From an uncultured Bacteroidota bacterium (GTDB lineage Bacteria > Bacteroidota > Bacteroidia > Flavobacteriales > Flavobacteriaceae): 33,757 nucleotides of DNA. Of the stretch, positions 25,575 to 33,757 are shown one piece after another. A program made the position numbers and the translations under genes. Each line of letters opens with the position of its first letter. Position 1 is the first letter of the stretch. The stretch is taken from NCBI GenBank assembly GCA_902606555.1, contig CACLGQ010000009.1, positions 1 through 33,757 of the forward strand, in the 5' to 3' direction. The notes below the pieces were generated by a model. The model made no database searches. It worked only from the letters and a program-made list of their open reading frames with translations, and was not told where the DNA came from.

Positions 25575-27073
25575 ATATTTTTCCAGAAATATGGGGTGAA
25601 TATAATTAAAAATGTAAATAGCTCTAATCTACCAACCAACATTAAAAATGCACACCAAATTTTTGAAAATCCAGTTATACTCTCAAAATTAAAAGCTGGG
25701 CCAATTGAACCAAGTGCAGGTCCAACATTACCCAGAGATGCTGCAGATCCGCCAATTGATGATATAAAATCTAAGTCTTGAGTACTTAGAACAGCTGCAC
25801 CTACAATAAATAATATTAAATACAACATGAAAAATGCTAAAATATTTACTACAACTTCTTTTTTAACAACTGAATGATTATATCTGAGAGGTAAAATAGC
25901 GTTAGGATGTAAAGATCTTTTAAACTCAAGAAAACCATTTTTTATAAGTATAAGATGCCTTGATATCTTAATACCTCCAGAAGTTGATCCAGAGGAAGCG
26001 CCTATAAACATCAAGCCAAAAAATAACATTGTTAAAAATGGTGTCCAAGCTGCAAAATTGCCGGTAACAAAACCAGTTGTTGTTATAATTGCAACTACTT
26101 GAAAAAGTGCATGCCTAAAACTAGCCTCTAACTTACCAAGAACTTGAGGATGATTAAAATTAGTTGAGTCTAAATCTACATTGGAATTAAGAATAATTGT
26201 TGTAATTAAAACAAAAAATGCAATTAGTCCTAAAAACCATATGAACTCAGTATTAAAAAATAATTTTTTAAACTTACCGATTAATGAAAGATATATTAAT
26301 AGAAAATTTGTTCCAGCAAGTATCATAAAAAAAATGATTATGTATTGTATTTGAGGCATTGAATTCCAAAATGATAAACTATTATTTTTTGTGGAAAAAC
26401 CCCCAGTAGCAATATTGCTCATAGAATGATTAACTGCATCGAAAAAACTCATACCTGCAATATTCAATAAAAGGGATTCTAATAGAGTCAAACCTAAGTA
26501 AATAAACCATAACCTTTTAGCTGTATTACTAATTCTAGGATGAATTTTATCTCCACTAATTCCACTGCCGGGTGCTTCAGCTGAAAATAATTGCATACCG
26601 CCTATTCCAAGCATTGGTAATATTGCAATTGCTAAAACTATTATACCCATTCCACCGAGCCAATGAGTCATACTTCTCCAAAAAATAATACTTTCAGGAA
26701 GAGCTTCAATGTCACCTATTATGCTTGAGCCAGTTGTAGTGTAGCCTGACATTGTTTCAAAAATCAAATCAGGTATATTGTCAATCGTATTAGTAAATAT
26801 ATATGGTAACATTCCTGAAAAAACCATTGTTAACCAACCTAAAACCACAATCAAATATCCATCGCGACGATTTATAATCTTTTTAGGATTTTTTGAAAGC
26901 AACATTATGAATAAACCAAAAGAAAAACATATCAAAGCTGATTTTAGTACACTGGAAAAAAAACCGTCATTGAAAAAATAACTTACAAAAGATGTTAAAA
27001 AAATTGCAGTTGCATTAAACAAAAGTAATAAACCGATGATATAGGAAATTAGCCTGTAGTTAAGTTGTGACAT
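25571..27073 (-). CDS. trkH: TrkH-type potassium uptake channel subunit
   Basis: This 500-residue membrane protein has about ten helices and the four pore loops that form the K+ filter: 'SGYTTTGSSII' (109-119), 'NIATGGFST' (220-228), 'IITTTGFVTGNF' in the third repeat, and 'AASLGNVGPALGSIG' in the fourth. It forms the channel gated by TrkA. The gene starts two bases after the trkA stop, so the two form one operon. The N-terminus starts cleanly at the ATG. Stop codons overlap those of the aminotransferase gene on the other strand. Confidence 0.95.
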   Translation of the reverse strand: MSQLNYRLISYIIGLLLLFNATAIFLTSFVSYFFNDGFFSSVLKSALICFSFGLFIMLLSKNPKKIINRRDGYLIVVLGWLTMVFSGMLPYIFTNTIDNIPDLIFETMSGYTTTGSSIIGDIEALPESIIFWRSMTHWLGGMGIIVLAIAILPMLGIGGMQLFSAEAPGSGISGDKIHPRISNTAKRLWFIYLGLTLLESLLLNIAGMSFFDAVNHSMSNIATGGFSTKNNSLSFWNSMPQIQYIIIFFMILAGTNFLLIYLSLIGKFKKLFFNTEFIWFLGLIAFFVLITTIILNSNVDLDSTNFNHPQVLGKLEASFRHALFQVVAIITTTGFVTGNFAAWTPFLTMLFFGLMFIGASSGSTSGGIKISRHLILIKNGFLEFKRSLHPNAILPLRYNHSVVKKEVVVNILAFFMLYLILFIVGAAVLSTQDLDFISSIGGSAASLGNVGPALGSIGPAFNFESITGFSKIWCAFLMLVGRLELFTFLIIFTPYFWKNI

Positions 27074-27075
27074 AA

Positions 27076-28425
27076 TTAAAGAAATAACTTTTCTACTTTG
27101 CTAATTGCGTTGTAAAGTGCACAAACTAAAATTCTATCTCCCTTTTTAATGACAAAATCACCAAGTGCAATTTTACCTACACCATCTCTTATTACACCTC
27201 CAATAATTGACGACCTAGGAAAATCTAAATCTCTGATTTTTTTTCCTTTGACCTTTGAATCTTTATTAACTAAAAATTCAAGGACCTCAGCATTCATATT
27301 ATTTAGTTTATTTAATTCTAAAATATTTCCTTTTCTAATAAATCTAAAAATTTCATTAGCGGCTAACATTTTTTTGTTGATCAATGTGTCAACTCCAATG
27401 GATTCAGAAAGTTCAAAGTAGTCCGTATTGTCAACTATAGCAATAGTTCTACCAATATTTTTTGATTTGGCCATTAAACATGACATTATATTTTTTTGTG
27501 AATCGCCAGTTGTAGCAATAAAAGCATCCATTTCCTCAAGGTTTTCCTCACTTAGTAAATCAACTCTAGTACCATCAATGTTTAACACTAAAACATTACT
27601 TAAAGAATTTGCAATGTTCTCTGCCTTATTAGCATCTATTTCAACTAATTTTACCTTGTAACCCTCGTTACTAAGCTCTTTAGCGACTTTGTAGCCAACT
27701 CTTCCCCCACCAAGTATCATAATTTTTTCTATTTCATCTCTTTCTGTGCCCATCAAATTATACAATTCATCAATACCATCACTACACGTAATAAAGTATA
27801 TGTGATCATCTTTTTTAAATGCAGTATCGCCTCTGGGGATTATAGCTGAATGACTTCCGCTTCTTTCAATTGCTATGGGCATAAATTTTATACCTGGAAA
27901 AACTGAAGCTGCTTCTTTTACTGTCTTTCCAATAAATGGAGCATCATTCTGAATTTTTGCTGCCATCATATTTAAAGCTCCGTCCTCAAAATCATGACTG
28001 TTAGTAAATCCTGAATTATTAATAAGTAATTTAACCTCATTGACTGCAAGATTTTCAGGTGAAATAATTTCATCGACTCCAATAGATGAAAAATCAATCT
28101 TATTTCCATTTTCAATAAACTCAGTATTTGTAAGCCTAGCTATAGTTCTTTTAGCTCCTAACTTTTTTGCAAGTATACATGTAAAAAAATTAATAGATTC
28201 ACTAGCAGTAACACCAATTACAAGATCAGCACTTGAGACATTTGCATTATTTAAGGATGATAATGATGTAGAATCACCATTAACAACTTTTATATCTAGG
28301 TAGTTTTCCCCATCCTTAAGATTAACCTCATCATTATCAATTAACGTAATATCATGAGATTCATAGGATAATAATTTCGACAAATGTAGTCCAACCTCTC
28401 CAGCTCCTGCAATAACAATTTTCAT
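27076..28425 (-). CDS. trkA: Trk system potassium transporter regulator TrkA
   Basis: This 449-residue cytoplasmic protein has two tandem RCK units. Each opens with a nucleotide-binding loop: 'IAGAGEVGLHLSKLL' (4-18) and 'ILGGGRVGYKVAKEL' in the second half. Each is followed by an RCK_C-like segment ('FIGKTVKEAASVFPGIKFMPIAI' and 'VKGKKIRDLDFPRSSIIGGVI'). It binds NAD(H) or ATP/ADP and gates TrkH. The gene stands before trkH in one operon and has its own -7 promoter element upstream. Confidence 0.96.
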   Translation of the reverse strand: MKIVIAGAGEVGLHLSKLLSYESHDITLIDNDEVNLKDGENYLDIKVVNGDSTSLSSLNNANVSSADLVIGVTASESINFFTCILAKKLGAKRTIARLTNTEFIENGNKIDFSSIGVDEIISPENLAVNEVKLLINNSGFTNSHDFEDGALNMMAAKIQNDAPFIGKTVKEAASVFPGIKFMPIAIERSGSHSAIIPRGDTAFKKDDHIYFITCSDGIDELYNLMGTERDEIEKIMILGGGRVGYKVAKELSNEGYKVKLVEIDANKAENIANSLSNVLVLNIDGTRVDLLSEENLEEMDAFIATTGDSQKNIMSCLMAKSKNIGRTIAIVDNTDYFELSESIGVDTLINKKMLAANEIFRFIRKGNILELNKLNNMNAEVLEFLVNKDSKVKGKKIRDLDFPRSSIIGGVIRDGVGKIALGDFVIKKGDRILVCALYNAISKVEKLFL

Positions 28426-28447
28426 TATTGAAAGATTAATTCATAGG

Positions 28448-28455
28448 CAAATATA
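28448..28455 (-). promoter_or_regulatory. -7 element of the trkA-trkH promoter
   Basis: TATATTTG on the minus strand, an exact TAnnTTTG, ending 22 bases ahead of the trkA ATG at 28425, in nearly the same geometry as the nqrA promoter. A -33 element is not evident. Confidence 0.65.
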
Positions 28456-28519
28456 CTTGATTTTAGAAATTTACTACGAATTTTCACTTATTATTGAATT
28501 GTTTATTAGCTTTGATTTT

Positions 28520-29203
28520 GTGTTAAAAAAATTAGTTATTCTTCTATTACTCTCTTCCAATTTGATTTTTTCACAGTTTAAAAATCTTCAAAATTTTGAT
28601 GAGCGAGACTTAAGATTTGGGTATTTTATTGGCCTAAACCAGTATGATAATAAAGTTGAGTATAAAAATAATACTCAATATCCAATCTCAGTCGAAAGGG
28701 CTGAGGGTATAAATGTTGGATTAATTGGTGAACTTAAATTAAATAAAAATCTTTTCTTAAGTCTAGAACCTGGATTACATGCAAATAAAAAAAATATAAT
28801 TTTCAATGAGAGAAAAGACTTCACAAATTATGGTGATACACTTTGGGTTGTAAAATCTAATAATATTCATATACCATTACTTTTGAAATACAGTTCAAAA
28901 AGGTTAGATAATTTCAGGCCTTATTTAAAAGCTGGAATTGCAACTTCGATTAACTTAAATGAGATTGAAGGGACATTATCAAACAATGGGTTAGAAAATT
29001 TTAAATTTGAGAAATTTAATTTTTATTACGAATTAGCATTTGGTGTTGATTTTTATTTAAGATATTTTAAATTTTCACCATCTGTAAGGGGAGTGTTTTC
29101 ATTTAAAAATGAAATTCCTGAAGACACGCCTGATAATCCATGGACAAGAAATATTGATAAATTTTTTACCAGAGCTATTTTTATAAATTTTAGCTTTTAT
29201 TAA
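28520..29203 (+). CDS. porT: PorT-like outer-membrane beta-barrel protein (T9SS)
   Basis: About 227 residues. From the GTG start the protein begins with a signal peptide ('MLKKLVILLLLSSNLIFSQ'), then 'ERDLRFGYFIGLNQYD', 'GLIGELKLNKNLFLSLEPGL', 'HIPLLLKYSSKRLDNFRPYL', 'YELAFGVDFYLRYFKFSPS', and the C-terminal 'FFTRAIFINFSFY'. The last aromatic and alternating strands indicate an outer-membrane barrel; the order matches PorT, needed for type IX secretion. Other in-frame starts upstream (TTG 28457) would add a non-signal extension of 21 residues. A TAGCTTTG (28507-28514) lies only five bases before the GTG, so a leaderless start is possible. Stop shared with the convergent methyltransferase gene. 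Confidence 0.8.
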   Translation: MLKKLVILLLLSSNLIFSQFKNLQNFDERDLRFGYFIGLNQYDNKVEYKNNTQYPISVERAEGINVGLIGELKLNKNLFLSLEPGLHANKKNIIFNERKDFTNYGDTLWVVKSNNIHIPLLLKYSSKRLDNFRPYLKAGIATSINLNEIEGTLSNNGLENFKFEKFNFYYELAFGVDFYLRYFKFSPSVRGVFSFKNEIPEDTPDNPWTRNIDKFFTRAIFINFSFY

Positions 29204-29910
29204 ATTCTTATTTTACTCAATATGATACCTAATGATACTGAGAGGTTTAGACTATCAGTTTTTACATTTTTATCATACTTAGGAATTTTTATTTTATATT
29301 CTATATTTTTTAAAATATCTTCTGAAATTCCATTTGATTCAGATCCAAATACAAATATGCCATTATTAATTATCTCATTTTTCAATTTCTCACCACTTAG
29401 AACTGCTCCGTAAATTGGAATATTTTTGGAATTAATAAATTCTAAAATATCTACGTAAAAAACATTTACTCTTGATGATGAACCCATGGATGATTGAATT
29501 ACTTTAGGACTAAAACAATCAACTGAATTTTTTGAACAAATAATTTGATAAATACCAAACCAATCACATGTTCTAATAATTGTTCCTAAATTACCAGGAT
29601 CATTGATGCCATCTAAAACAATATAAATTTTTTCATTTTCTATAGCTTTATCTTTTAAATTGAAAACAGCTAAATCCCCACTAGGGCTTTTCAAATTACT
29701 AACTGATTTTAAATGTTTTTCTGATAATTTTTGATTAGGATAATTCTGATATTTTAGTGGTTCAGTAGAGTAAATTTTATCTAATTTATAGTCTGAGTCA
29801 ATAAATTCTCTAATAATTTTATCACCCTCTACTAAAATCTTTTTCGATTTTATTCTATTTTTTTTTTGACTCAACCCCTTTAGGAATTTTATTTGATTTT
29901 TGGTAACCAT
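29200..29910 (-). CDS. SpoU/TrmH-family RNA 2'-O-methyltransferase
   Basis: This 236-residue protein carries the three SPOUT motifs: 'VLDGINDPGNLGTIIRTCDWFG' (Asn-Pro-Gly-Asn with the catalytic Arg), 'FGSESNGIS', and 'DSLNLSVSLGIIL'. The N-terminal half has the substrate-binding pattern 'GLSQKKNRIKSKKILVEGDKII' seen in TrmH/RlmB-type enzymes. It should methylate a ribose 2'-hydroxyl in 23S rRNA or tRNA; the target cannot be named. It is divergent from tamL with a 32-base gap. Its stop overlaps that of porT in the TTAA at 29200-29203. Confidence 0.93.
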   Translation of the reverse strand: MVTKNQIKFLKGLSQKKNRIKSKKILVEGDKIIREFIDSDYKLDKIYSTEPLKYQNYPNQKLSEKHLKSVSNLKSPSGDLAVFNLKDKAIENEKIYIVLDGINDPGNLGTIIRTCDWFGIYQIICSKNSVDCFSPKVIQSSMGSSSRVNVFYVDILEFINSKNIPIYGAVLSGEKLKNEIINNGIFVFGSESNGISEDILKNIEYKIKIPKYDKNVKTDSLNLSVSLGIILSKIRI

Positions 29911-29929
29911 TTATTTAACTGTATTTTTG
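29899..29929 (+). promoter_or_regulatory. Bacteroidota-type promoter for tamL
   Basis: TTTG at 29899-29902, 19 bases, then TATTTTTG at 29922-29929, both halves exact. The ATG of tamL is at 29943, giving a leader of roughly ten bases. The upstream half overlaps the start of the divergent methyltransferase gene. Confidence 0.75.
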
Positions 29930-29942
29930 GTATAATTAACTA

Positions 29943-32357
29943 ATGAGAATTTATAAAGTAAAAATAGTATTATTTACTTTGATAACAACTTTATTATCTA
30001 GTTGTTCTATTTCAAAAAATTTAATAAATAATGAAAAAATTTTAAAAAAAAACAACCTATATATCAATGAAGTTTTAACGCCAAAAGATTCACTTAACAA
30101 TCTATTTTTACAGAAAAAAAACTCAACATTTTTTGGTATTCCTTTTGGTGCATTAATATACTCTACAGCAAAAGATAATACTGATAGTATTTTTGACAAT
30201 TGGTTATCAAAGAAAAATAAGGCTAAAAGTTTAAATAAAGTTTTTTCAAAAAAACAAGTAAATCAACTCAAAGGCTATTATAAAAACTTTAATGATTGGA
30301 AAAGAAATAACGGAGAAGAAATTCAAATTATTGATTCTTTGAAAACAGCTGAGACAGCAAATAATTTGAATTCTTATTTTCAAAATATAGGCTTCTTGAA
30401 TAATAAGGTAGATTTTAAAATTATAACAAATGAGCTTAATGAAAAATATGCAGATGTTGATTATATGGTTTCAACTGGTGTTCAATATTATGTAGGTGAT
30501 GTAAACAGCATGATTGAGTCATATGCTTTGGACTCGATTTATAAAAAAAATATTGAGAAATCATTTCTTTTGAAAAATCAATTGTTTAAGACTAAAAATT
30601 TTCAACTTGAAAGAGAGAGATTATATACATTATTCAAAAATTCAGGTATATATAATTTTCAAATAAACTCTATTTTATTTGACGTTGAAATTGATTCAAC
30701 TAATAATATTTACTCATTACCTATTAACATTATTATCGAGGGAAAAGATTATAAAGTTCATAGAATTAAAAAGGTTTTAGTTACTAGTTATGATGAGAAA
30801 AAGTTAAATTTCAATAAAGACTTCATCTATAATCAGATAAAATTTAAAGAAAACTCTGCTTTTAATGATTCATTAAGAACAGTAACAATTCAAAATTTTA
30901 ACAAACTGGATCTATTTAATTTTCCCTCAATTAGTTATAACTACTTGAGGGATAGTGATAGACTTTTGGAGGCAAACATCATTCTAAATTCAAAAAAGAA
31001 ATATAATTTGGGTTTTGGATTTGATGTCAAACAATCTAATATAGAGGATATTGGAATTTCATTTGAAAGTAGATTAAAAAATAGAAACATTTTTAAAAAT
31101 GGAGAGAACCTTGAGCTGTCTGCTACTGGATCTATTGGAAAATCTGGAAATTTAACAATATCACAAATTAATTATGATTTGATTTTAAGATTTCCAAAAT
31201 TTATTTTTTTGGGAGATAATATTAACAACTCTGCAAAGCTTTTGAATCCAAGATCTTTCATAAATTTTGGTACCTCTAACCAAAGAAATATTGGTTTAGA
31301 TAGAAATAGTTTAAAATTTGATTTTAATTATTCATGGAATAAAAATGATAATTTTTTTAATTTTTCAATCTCACAGGTCGAACTAATTAAAAACAAAAAC
31401 ATTCAAAATTATTTTAATATTTACTCAAATTCATATGATATAATTAATGAAATTGCTAAACAATACACTTCTAATGCAAAATATTTTAGTGACGGTAACT
31501 TACAAATTCCAAATGGAATTGATTTATTCTTAAATGATATACCTACAGTTTTTTCATCAGTTTTAGATCCAAACGACCTAAAGACTATAAATTATATTTA
31601 CAATAGAAAAAATAGATTAACAACAAATAATTTAATTATTGGATCATCATTTTCAATATCAAATAATTATGATAACAGATATGACAAGTCTAATTTTAAT
31701 CAATGGAGATTAAACTTTCAAAGTGCTGGTTTAATAACAAATTTATTAACTGGCAATACAAATAAAAACGATAGTGGTAAAAAAATAATTTCAGATTTAC
31801 CTTTTTCTCAGTTCTTAAAATCAGAGATTAGTTATATAAAACATTGGGATTTGGGAGAGAATTCAACATTTGCTTCAAGATATTTTATTGGTTTTGCTCT
31901 TCCTTATGGTAATTCTGAAAATATTCCATTTTCTGAGTCTTTTTTTGCTGGTGGTTCTAATGATAACAGAGCATGGGAGGTATACAGGTTAGGTCCAGGA
32001 AGTAGTGGTGCAACAGATGAATTTAATGAAGGAAACTTTAAAATTGCGATGAACTTTGAATATAGATTTAAAATGTTTGGAAGATTTAATGGTGCTTTAT
32101 TTTCTGATGTTGGAAATATTTGGAATCTACTTGATGACACTGATGATGAAAAAAGAAAATTTAATAGTTTAAAAGACTTAAATGAATTAGCAATAGGATC
32201 TGGTTTTGGTGTTAGATATGACTCTGGTTTGTTTGTATTTCGATTAGATATGGGATTAAAAACATATAATCCAGCTCTAGAAAAAAACAGAAGATGGTTC
32301 AAAGATTTTAGCCTTAAAAAAGGTGTTTTTAATATTGGTCTTAATTATCCTTTCTAA
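29943..32357 (+). CDS. tamL: TamA-like Omp85 lipoprotein (TamL)
   Basis: This 804-residue outer-membrane protein starts with a lipoprotein signal (lipobox L-S-S-C, Cys21). POTRA-like repeats cover about 120-330, followed by a 16-strand-type barrel with 'YNLGFGFDVKQSNIEDIGISFESR', 'FSLSISNNYD'-like strands, and the L6 loop 'AGGSNDNRAWEVYRLGPG' (the R-G/A-W position, about 679-696). The last strand ends in an aromatic, 'NIGLNYPF'. The lipoprotein form of TamA is typical of Bacteroidota and is thought to assist insertion of outer-membrane proteins with TamB, which is not here. An upstream promoter is present; the aldolase gene starts 40 bases after it. Confidence 0.88.
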   Translation: MRIYKVKIVLFTLITTLLSSCSISKNLINNEKILKKNNLYINEVLTPKDSLNNLFLQKKNSTFFGIPFGALIYSTAKDNTDSIFDNWLSKKNKAKSLNKVFSKKQVNQLKGYYKNFNDWKRNNGEEIQIIDSLKTAETANNLNSYFQNIGFLNNKVDFKIITNELNEKYADVDYMVSTGVQYYVGDVNSMIESYALDSIYKKNIEKSFLLKNQLFKTKNFQLERERLYTLFKNSGIYNFQINSILFDVEIDSTNNIYSLPINIIIEGKDYKVHRIKKVLVTSYDEKKLNFNKDFIYNQIKFKENSAFNDSLRTVTIQNFNKLDLFNFPSISYNYLRDSDRLLEANIILNSKKKYNLGFGFDVKQSNIEDIGISFESRLKNRNIFKNGENLELSATGSIGKSGNLTISQINYDLILRFPKFIFLGDNINNSAKLLNPRSFINFGTSNQRNIGLDRNSLKFDFNYSWNKNDNFFNFSISQVELIKNKNIQNYFNIYSNSYDIINEIAKQYTSNAKYFSDGNLQIPNGIDLFLNDIPTVFSSVLDPNDLKTINYIYNRKNRLTTNNLIIGSSFSISNNYDNRYDKSNFNQWRLNFQSAGLITNLLTGNTNKNDSGKKIISDLPFSQFLKSEISYIKHWDLGENSTFASRYFIGFALPYGNSENIPFSESFFAGGSNDNRAWEVYRLGPGSSGATDEFNEGNFKIAMNFEYRFKMFGRFNGALFSDVGNIWNLLDDTDDEKRKFNSLKDLNELAIGSGFGVRYDSGLFVFRLDMGLKTYNPALEKNRRWFKDFSLKKGVFNIGLNYPF

Positions 32358-32373
32358 CTAAAGATATTCTTAC

Positions 32374-32381
32374 TAGTTTTG
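32374..32381 (+). promoter_or_regulatory. -7 promoter element for fbaA
   Basis: TAGTTTTG, an exact TAnnTTTG, in the 40-base gap between tamL and fbaA; 19 bases upstream stands TTTC (32351-32354), a near match to TTTG. The ATG follows 16 bases later. fbaA could also be read through from tamL. Confidence 0.5.
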
Positions 32382-32397
32382 TTACTAAATTTTGACA

Positions 32398-33444
32398 ATG
32401 GTAGTAACGGGCAGTAAAGTTCAAGATTTATTCAAACATGCTAAAGCTAATAAATTCGCTATCCCAGCTGTTAATGTAATTGGATCTAATTCAATAAATG
32501 CAACACTTGAAACAGCATCTAAATTAAATTCACCCGTCATCATTCAGTTTTCTAATGGTGGAGCGATTTTTAATGCTGGTAAAAGCTTAGATAATAGTGA
32601 TCAATCAGCCGCAATTAAAGGTGCAATTTCAGGCGCCAAACATGTTCATGAATTAAGTAAATTATATAATGCATGCGTCATTTTACATACAGACCATGCA
32701 TCTAGAAAACTGTTGCCCTGGATTGATGGATTAATTGATGAAAGTGAAAAGAATTTTAAATTAACTGGAAAACCAATTTTTAGTTCACATATGATTGATT
32801 TATCTGAGGAAAATATTGAGGATAATATTAATACATGTTGTGAATATTTGAAAAGAATGTCAGCAATTGATATGACTCTAGAAATTGAATTAGGTGTAAC
32901 AGGTGGTGAGGAGGATGGAGTTGATAACACAGGAATTGATGAGTCAAAACTATATACACAGCCTGAAGAAGTTTTGTATGCTTACAATAAACTTTCAGAA
33001 ATAAGCGACAAATTTACTGTAGCTGCTGCATTTGGTAATGTTCATGGTGTTTACAGACCAGGAAATGTTAAATTAAAACCAACTATTTTAAGAAACTCAC
33101 AAGATCTTATTTCAGAAAAATTTAATCTTGGTTCAAACCCAATTGATTTTGTTTTTCATGGAGGATCTGGATCTTCTGTTTCTGAAATTCGTGAAGCCAT
33201 TGATTACGGTGCAATAAAAATGAATATTGATACAGATATGCAATACGCATTCATGGAAGGAACTCGTGAATATTTTAATGAAAAAACTGATTATCTTCAA
33301 AATCAAATTGGTAACCCTGATGGTCCTGATAGTCCTAATAAAAAATATTATGATCCCAGAGTTTGGCTGAGAAAAGCTGAGGAAAATTTTGTCGAAAGAT
33401 TGACAAAATGTTTCAAAGACTTAAATAATATAAATACTTTATAA
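32398..33444 (+). CDS. fbaA: Fructose-bisphosphate aldolase, class II
   Basis: This 348-residue zinc enzyme cleaves fructose 1,6-bisphosphate to dihydroxyacetone phosphate and glyceraldehyde 3-phosphate. 'FAIPAVNVIGSNSINATLE' opens the barrel. The catalytic/zinc motif 'ILHTDHASRK' is about residues 95-104, 'GVTGGEEDGV' follows, then 'AAFGNVHGVY' and 'FHGGSGSS' supply the later histidine ligands and phosphate loop. It is of the longer E. coli-type class IIA. I use the ATG at 32398; a TTG six bases upstream (32392) would add only two residues. A gap of 23 bases separates it from accD. Confidence 0.96.
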   Translation: MVVTGSKVQDLFKHAKANKFAIPAVNVIGSNSINATLETASKLNSPVIIQFSNGGAIFNAGKSLDNSDQSAAIKGAISGAKHVHELSKLYNACVILHTDHASRKLLPWIDGLIDESEKNFKLTGKPIFSSHMIDLSEENIEDNINTCCEYLKRMSAIDMTLEIELGVTGGEEDGVDNTGIDESKLYTQPEEVLYAYNKLSEISDKFTVAAAFGNVHGVYRPGNVKLKPTILRNSQDLISEKFNLGSNPIDFVFHGGSGSSVSEIREAIDYGAIKMNIDTDMQYAFMEGTREYFNEKTDYLQNQIGNPDGPDSPNKKYYDPRVWLRKAEENFVERLTKCFKDLNNINTL

Positions 33445-33467
33445 GTTTAATTCGTTAATTCATTTAA

Positions 33468-33757
33468 ATGGCTTGGTTTAGAAGGAAAAAGAAAGGAATT
33501 CAAACAAATACAAAAGATAAAAAAGATACTCCTGAGGGACTTTGGCATAAAACACCCTCTGGTAAAATTGTAGACAAAGATGAGTTAATTAAAAATAATT
33601 ATGTTTCACCTGAGGATAATTTTCATCTAAGAATTGGATCTAAACAATATTTTGAAATTTTATTTGACAACAATGAATATGAAGTTTTATTTAACAACCT
33701 AGTTAGTGCCGATCCTCTAAAATTCACTGATAATAAATCTTACCCACAAAGAATCAA
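33468..33757 (+). CDS. accD: Acetyl-CoA carboxylase carboxyltransferase subunit beta (5' part)
   Basis: The first 96 codons of the beta subunit; the rest lies beyond the right edge. '[10 protein letters not shown]', '[20 protein letters not shown]', '[20 protein letters not shown]' and '[15 protein letters not shown]' follow the AccD N-terminus closely. With AccA it transfers carboxyl from biotin to acetyl-CoA, the first step of fatty acid synthesis. The four zinc-ribbon cysteines known from E. coli AccD are absent: those places read H-K-T-P-S-G-K and V-S-P-E-D. No cysteine occurs in the visible part. Confidence 0.92.
   Translation, partial: MAWFRRKKKGIQTNTKDKKDTPEGLWHKTPSGKIVDKDELIKNNYVSPEDNFHLRIGSKQYFEILFDNNEYEVLFNNLVSADPLKFTDNKSYPQRI

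Noticed and set aside
31904-32302. 132-codon minus-strand open frame inside tamL
   Set aside because: Opposite to the conserved end of the barrel; Ser/Pro/Leu-rich composition is that of an antisense reading.

Overview
This is a compact chromosomal stretch from a low-GC member of the Bacteroidota, most likely a marine, streamlined Flavobacteriales bacterium. Evidence for this is the A+T-rich sequence, promoters of the Bacteroidota type (TAnnTTTG at -7, two with a TTTG at -33), two parts of the type IX secretion system (PorT and the plug protein), a lipoprotein TamA homologue (TamL), an AccD without the zinc-ribbon cysteines, and a complete Na+-translocating NADH:quinone reductase operon. No transposase, integrase, phage gene, CRISPR array or rRNA was seen. 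No stretch over 300 bases lacks a gene.

Layout. 1-357: 3' part of an acidic two-repeat protein with an apparent frameshift, closed by the only clear intrinsic terminator in the window. 403-1976 (-): a small membrane protein after a lipoprotein sulfatase. 1997-3255 (+): flavin reductase and O-methyltransferase. 3252-8700 (-): a dense run led by tRNA-Gly(TCC), then a DUF1080 protein, two CarboxypepD_reg-like exported proteins, a DUF6702 protein, an M1 metallopeptidase and TatA. 8741-9891 (+): acetyltransferase and VanY-type peptidase. 9926-13559 (+): gpmI, a thioredoxin-like lipoprotein, map and a methyltransferase, overlapping end to end. 13546-20416 (-): nqrABCDEF followed by apbE. 20489-23720 (+): T9SS plug protein, a diverged ApaG and pruA. 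23692-24330 (-): rsmG. 24387-25574 (+): aspartate-type aminotransferase. 25571-28425 (-): trkA-trkH. 28520-29203 (+): porT. 29200-29910 (-): SpoU/TrmH methyltransferase. 29943 to the end (+): tamL, fbaA and the start of accD.

How it fits together. The nqr-apbE operon makes the sodium pump and the flavin transferase that loads FMN onto NqrB and NqrC. TrkAH takes up potassium. gpmI and fbaA are glycolytic. TamL, PorT and the plug protein belong to outer-membrane biogenesis and T9SS secretion. The 3252-8610 run is an envelope/exported-protein cluster whose joint role is not established.

I found no clearly undescribed system. The best leads are the 3252-8610 cluster behind a tRNA, the near-universal overlap of convergent gene ends, the variant flavinylation motifs in NqrB and NqrC, the frameshift at the left edge, and several start-codon corrections.
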